A DNA stretch of 64,000 nucleotides from CAZHVS01 sp964536015 (GTDB lineage Bacteria; Bacteroidota; Ignavibacteria; Ignavibacteriales; Ignavibacteriaceae), in contig CAZHVS010000014.1 in assembly GCA_964536015.1 (NCBI GenBank), positions 1 to 64,000 of the forward strand, read 5' to 3'. The notes below the pieces were generated by a model. It was not told the origin of the DNA. It did not search any database and saw only the letters and a program-made list of their open reading frames with translations. Of this stretch, positions 63,046 to 64,000 are shown piece after piece. The translations under genes and the position numbers were made by a program. Every line of letters starts with the position of its first letter. The stretch's first letter is position 1.

Positions 63046-64000
63046 ATGCAACCTTATTTAACGAACATATTGATAAACTTATTAATAACTATTTTTGTAA
63101 TAAGTTGCAGTAAACCAACCGAACCAATAAAGCCAACACCTCCACCACTGCCGGTTGTTGAAGAACCAATACTTACACTTGAGTTTGATGATGCACATTG
63201 TACAGAAGCTTGGTTTATGCTTAAAACAGAAAAGCTGACACTTCCAGCTGAACTTACAATAAAGCAATTCAATTCTATTGGAGATTCAGTATCTCAATTA
63301 ATAAAACTAATTACAAAAGACACATTGGTTTACATTGACTCTCTTTATCCAAACCAAACATATAGGTACCAGGTAACGGGTAATTGGTATCCAAAGCCAA
63401 ATAGCCAAAGACAAGTAACGAGCAACAATATAAACGTAAAAACGATGGACACAACGAGCCACAACTTTACATTTGAGATGGTAACCTTTGGCGGAGAGAT
63501 AAGCACCAGTATACTTTATGATGTTGCCATAATAAATGAGAACAACATATGGGCAGTAGGTGAAATATGGATAAAGGATACAAGCACACTTGGATACACT
63601 AAGTACAATGCTGTTCACTGGGATGGAAGTCAATGGGAGTTAAAAAGACTTTTATATAATAATTCAATCATTTCACCAATTAGGGGTATTCTAGTTATAA
63701 ATACAAATGATATATACTTGGCAGCCGGGAGTGTGTATCATTGGAATGGAATTTCTGCTTCTGTTCAAATGGTTTACTCAAGACTAAGCTTACCAGATCC
63801 AAATGGAACAATAGAAAAGCTATGGGGTAATGCAAACAATAATATATATGGTGTTGGAAATGTTTGTAGTCTGATATTTTACAACGGAGTAAACTGGAAT
63901 AAGATAACAAGCGAAACGACATTAAACATAAACGACATCTGGGGAGACTACAACCCCAAAACTAACGAGTGGGAAATCTTGGCTGTGGCTTCGAATTATG
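63046..64000 (+). CDS. Lipoprotein with beta-propeller-like repeats, 3' end outside window
   Basis: An open frame of 318 codons runs off the right edge. A lipoprotein signal (NLLITIFVISC) and a proline-rich linker (KPTPPPLPVVEEP) are followed by a beta domain with YPNQTYRYQV, resembling an FN3 strand pair. Repeats of the type NNIWAVGE...AVHWDGSQWEL and NDIYLAAGSVYHWNG follow. These look like propeller blades common in Ignavibacteria surface proteins. The start ATG 63046 lies 10 bp after fragment copy 3. Its C-terminus, and whether a T9SS tail exists, cannot be seen. Confidence 0.78.
   Translation, partial: MQPYLTNILINLLITIFVISCSKPTEPIKPTPPPLPVVEEPILTLEFDDAHCTEAWFMLKTEKLTLPAELTIKQFNSIGDSVSQLIKLITKDTLVYIDSLYPNQTYRYQVTGNWYPKPNSQRQVTSNNINVKTMDTTSHNFTFEMVTFGGEISTSILYDVAIINENNIWAVGEIWIKDTSTLGYTKYNAVHWDGSQWELKRLLYNNSIISPIRGILVINTNDIYLAAGSVYHWNGISASVQMVYSRLSLPDPNGTIEKLWGNANNNIYGVGNVCSLIFYNGVNWNKITSETTLNINDIWGDYNPKTNEWEILAVASNY

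Overview
This is a low-GC (roughly one third G+C by eye), gene-dense bacterial chromosome segment. It most likely comes from an Ignavibacteria-type member of the Bacteroidota/Chlorobiota group. The main evidence is about ten exported proteins ending in a type IX secretion (T9SS) type A sorting domain with the NYPNPFNPST signature. Supporting evidence is a TonB receptor paired with a DUF4249 lipoprotein, an S46 dipeptidyl peptidase, and a few Bacteroidota-like TAnnTTTG promoter motifs. No rRNA, tRNA, CRISPR array, integrase or transposase was recognised, and no gene-free stretch exceeds 300 bases.

Layout. 1-5091 (minus): a tightly overlapping operon of acyl-CoA dehydrogenase, a YidD-like protein, two exported PGAG proteins, an ACT-domain protein and a UPF0210 protein. 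5227-10380 (plus): a GxGYxYP-domain T9SS cargo, a DUF4139 protein and an HD/SixA/GNAT trio. 10423-16448 (minus): a TrmB-type regulator followed by a secreted thiol/thioredoxin-fold set and an outer-membrane protein. 16636-18948 (plus): metallophosphoesterase and prfA. 18964-24376 (minus): twin TPR-membrane proteins, an AlkD-like protein, a DUF3298-type protein and a VOC protein. 24615-27960 (plus): an unknown protein and a proton-type membrane pyrophosphatase. 28030-33151 (minus): rpmB, two giant YCF48-repeat T9SS proteins and a beta-barrel protein. 33271-36409 (plus): TonB receptor and DUF4249 lipoprotein. 36412-46700 (minus): a PEGA/propeller lipoprotein, a GH13 amylase-like T9SS cargo, a 1498-residue HEAT-TPR-CHAT protein and an aldehyde dehydrogenase. 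46832-50626: a TrpF-like protein, an SDR oxidoreductase and an S46 peptidase.

50863-55541 (plus) encodes a heterodisulfide-reductase-like electron-transfer module: HdrC, a small membrane protein, HdrB, HdrA and MvhD. A broken four-helix-bundle (23S intervening-sequence type) gene with flanking inverted repeats sits between hdrA and mvhD. No hydrogenase or formate dehydrogenase partner is visible.

The most unusual region is 55571-63035. Directly downstream of mvhD lies a tandemly duplicated cassette: a short 5'-gene fragment, an FG-GAP/VCBS T9SS protein, then an Asp-box/FN3 T9SS protein. The fragment occurs three times, before, between and after the two cassettes. It encodes MxPNExAKDxLQSGKxSVVV and resembles the N-terminus of the iron-sulfur/FrhB-like protein that often follows mvhD. 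Copies 2 and 3 differ by six substitutions over their first 21 codons, all synonymous. The two cassette ends also share 694 identical bases. This suggests that secreted-protein cassettes accumulated inside or next to the 5' end of a conserved redox gene, possibly rebuilding the gene end each time. One cassette gene is frameshifted at a run of nine A; another appears to have lost its ATG. A lipoprotein gene runs off the right edge.
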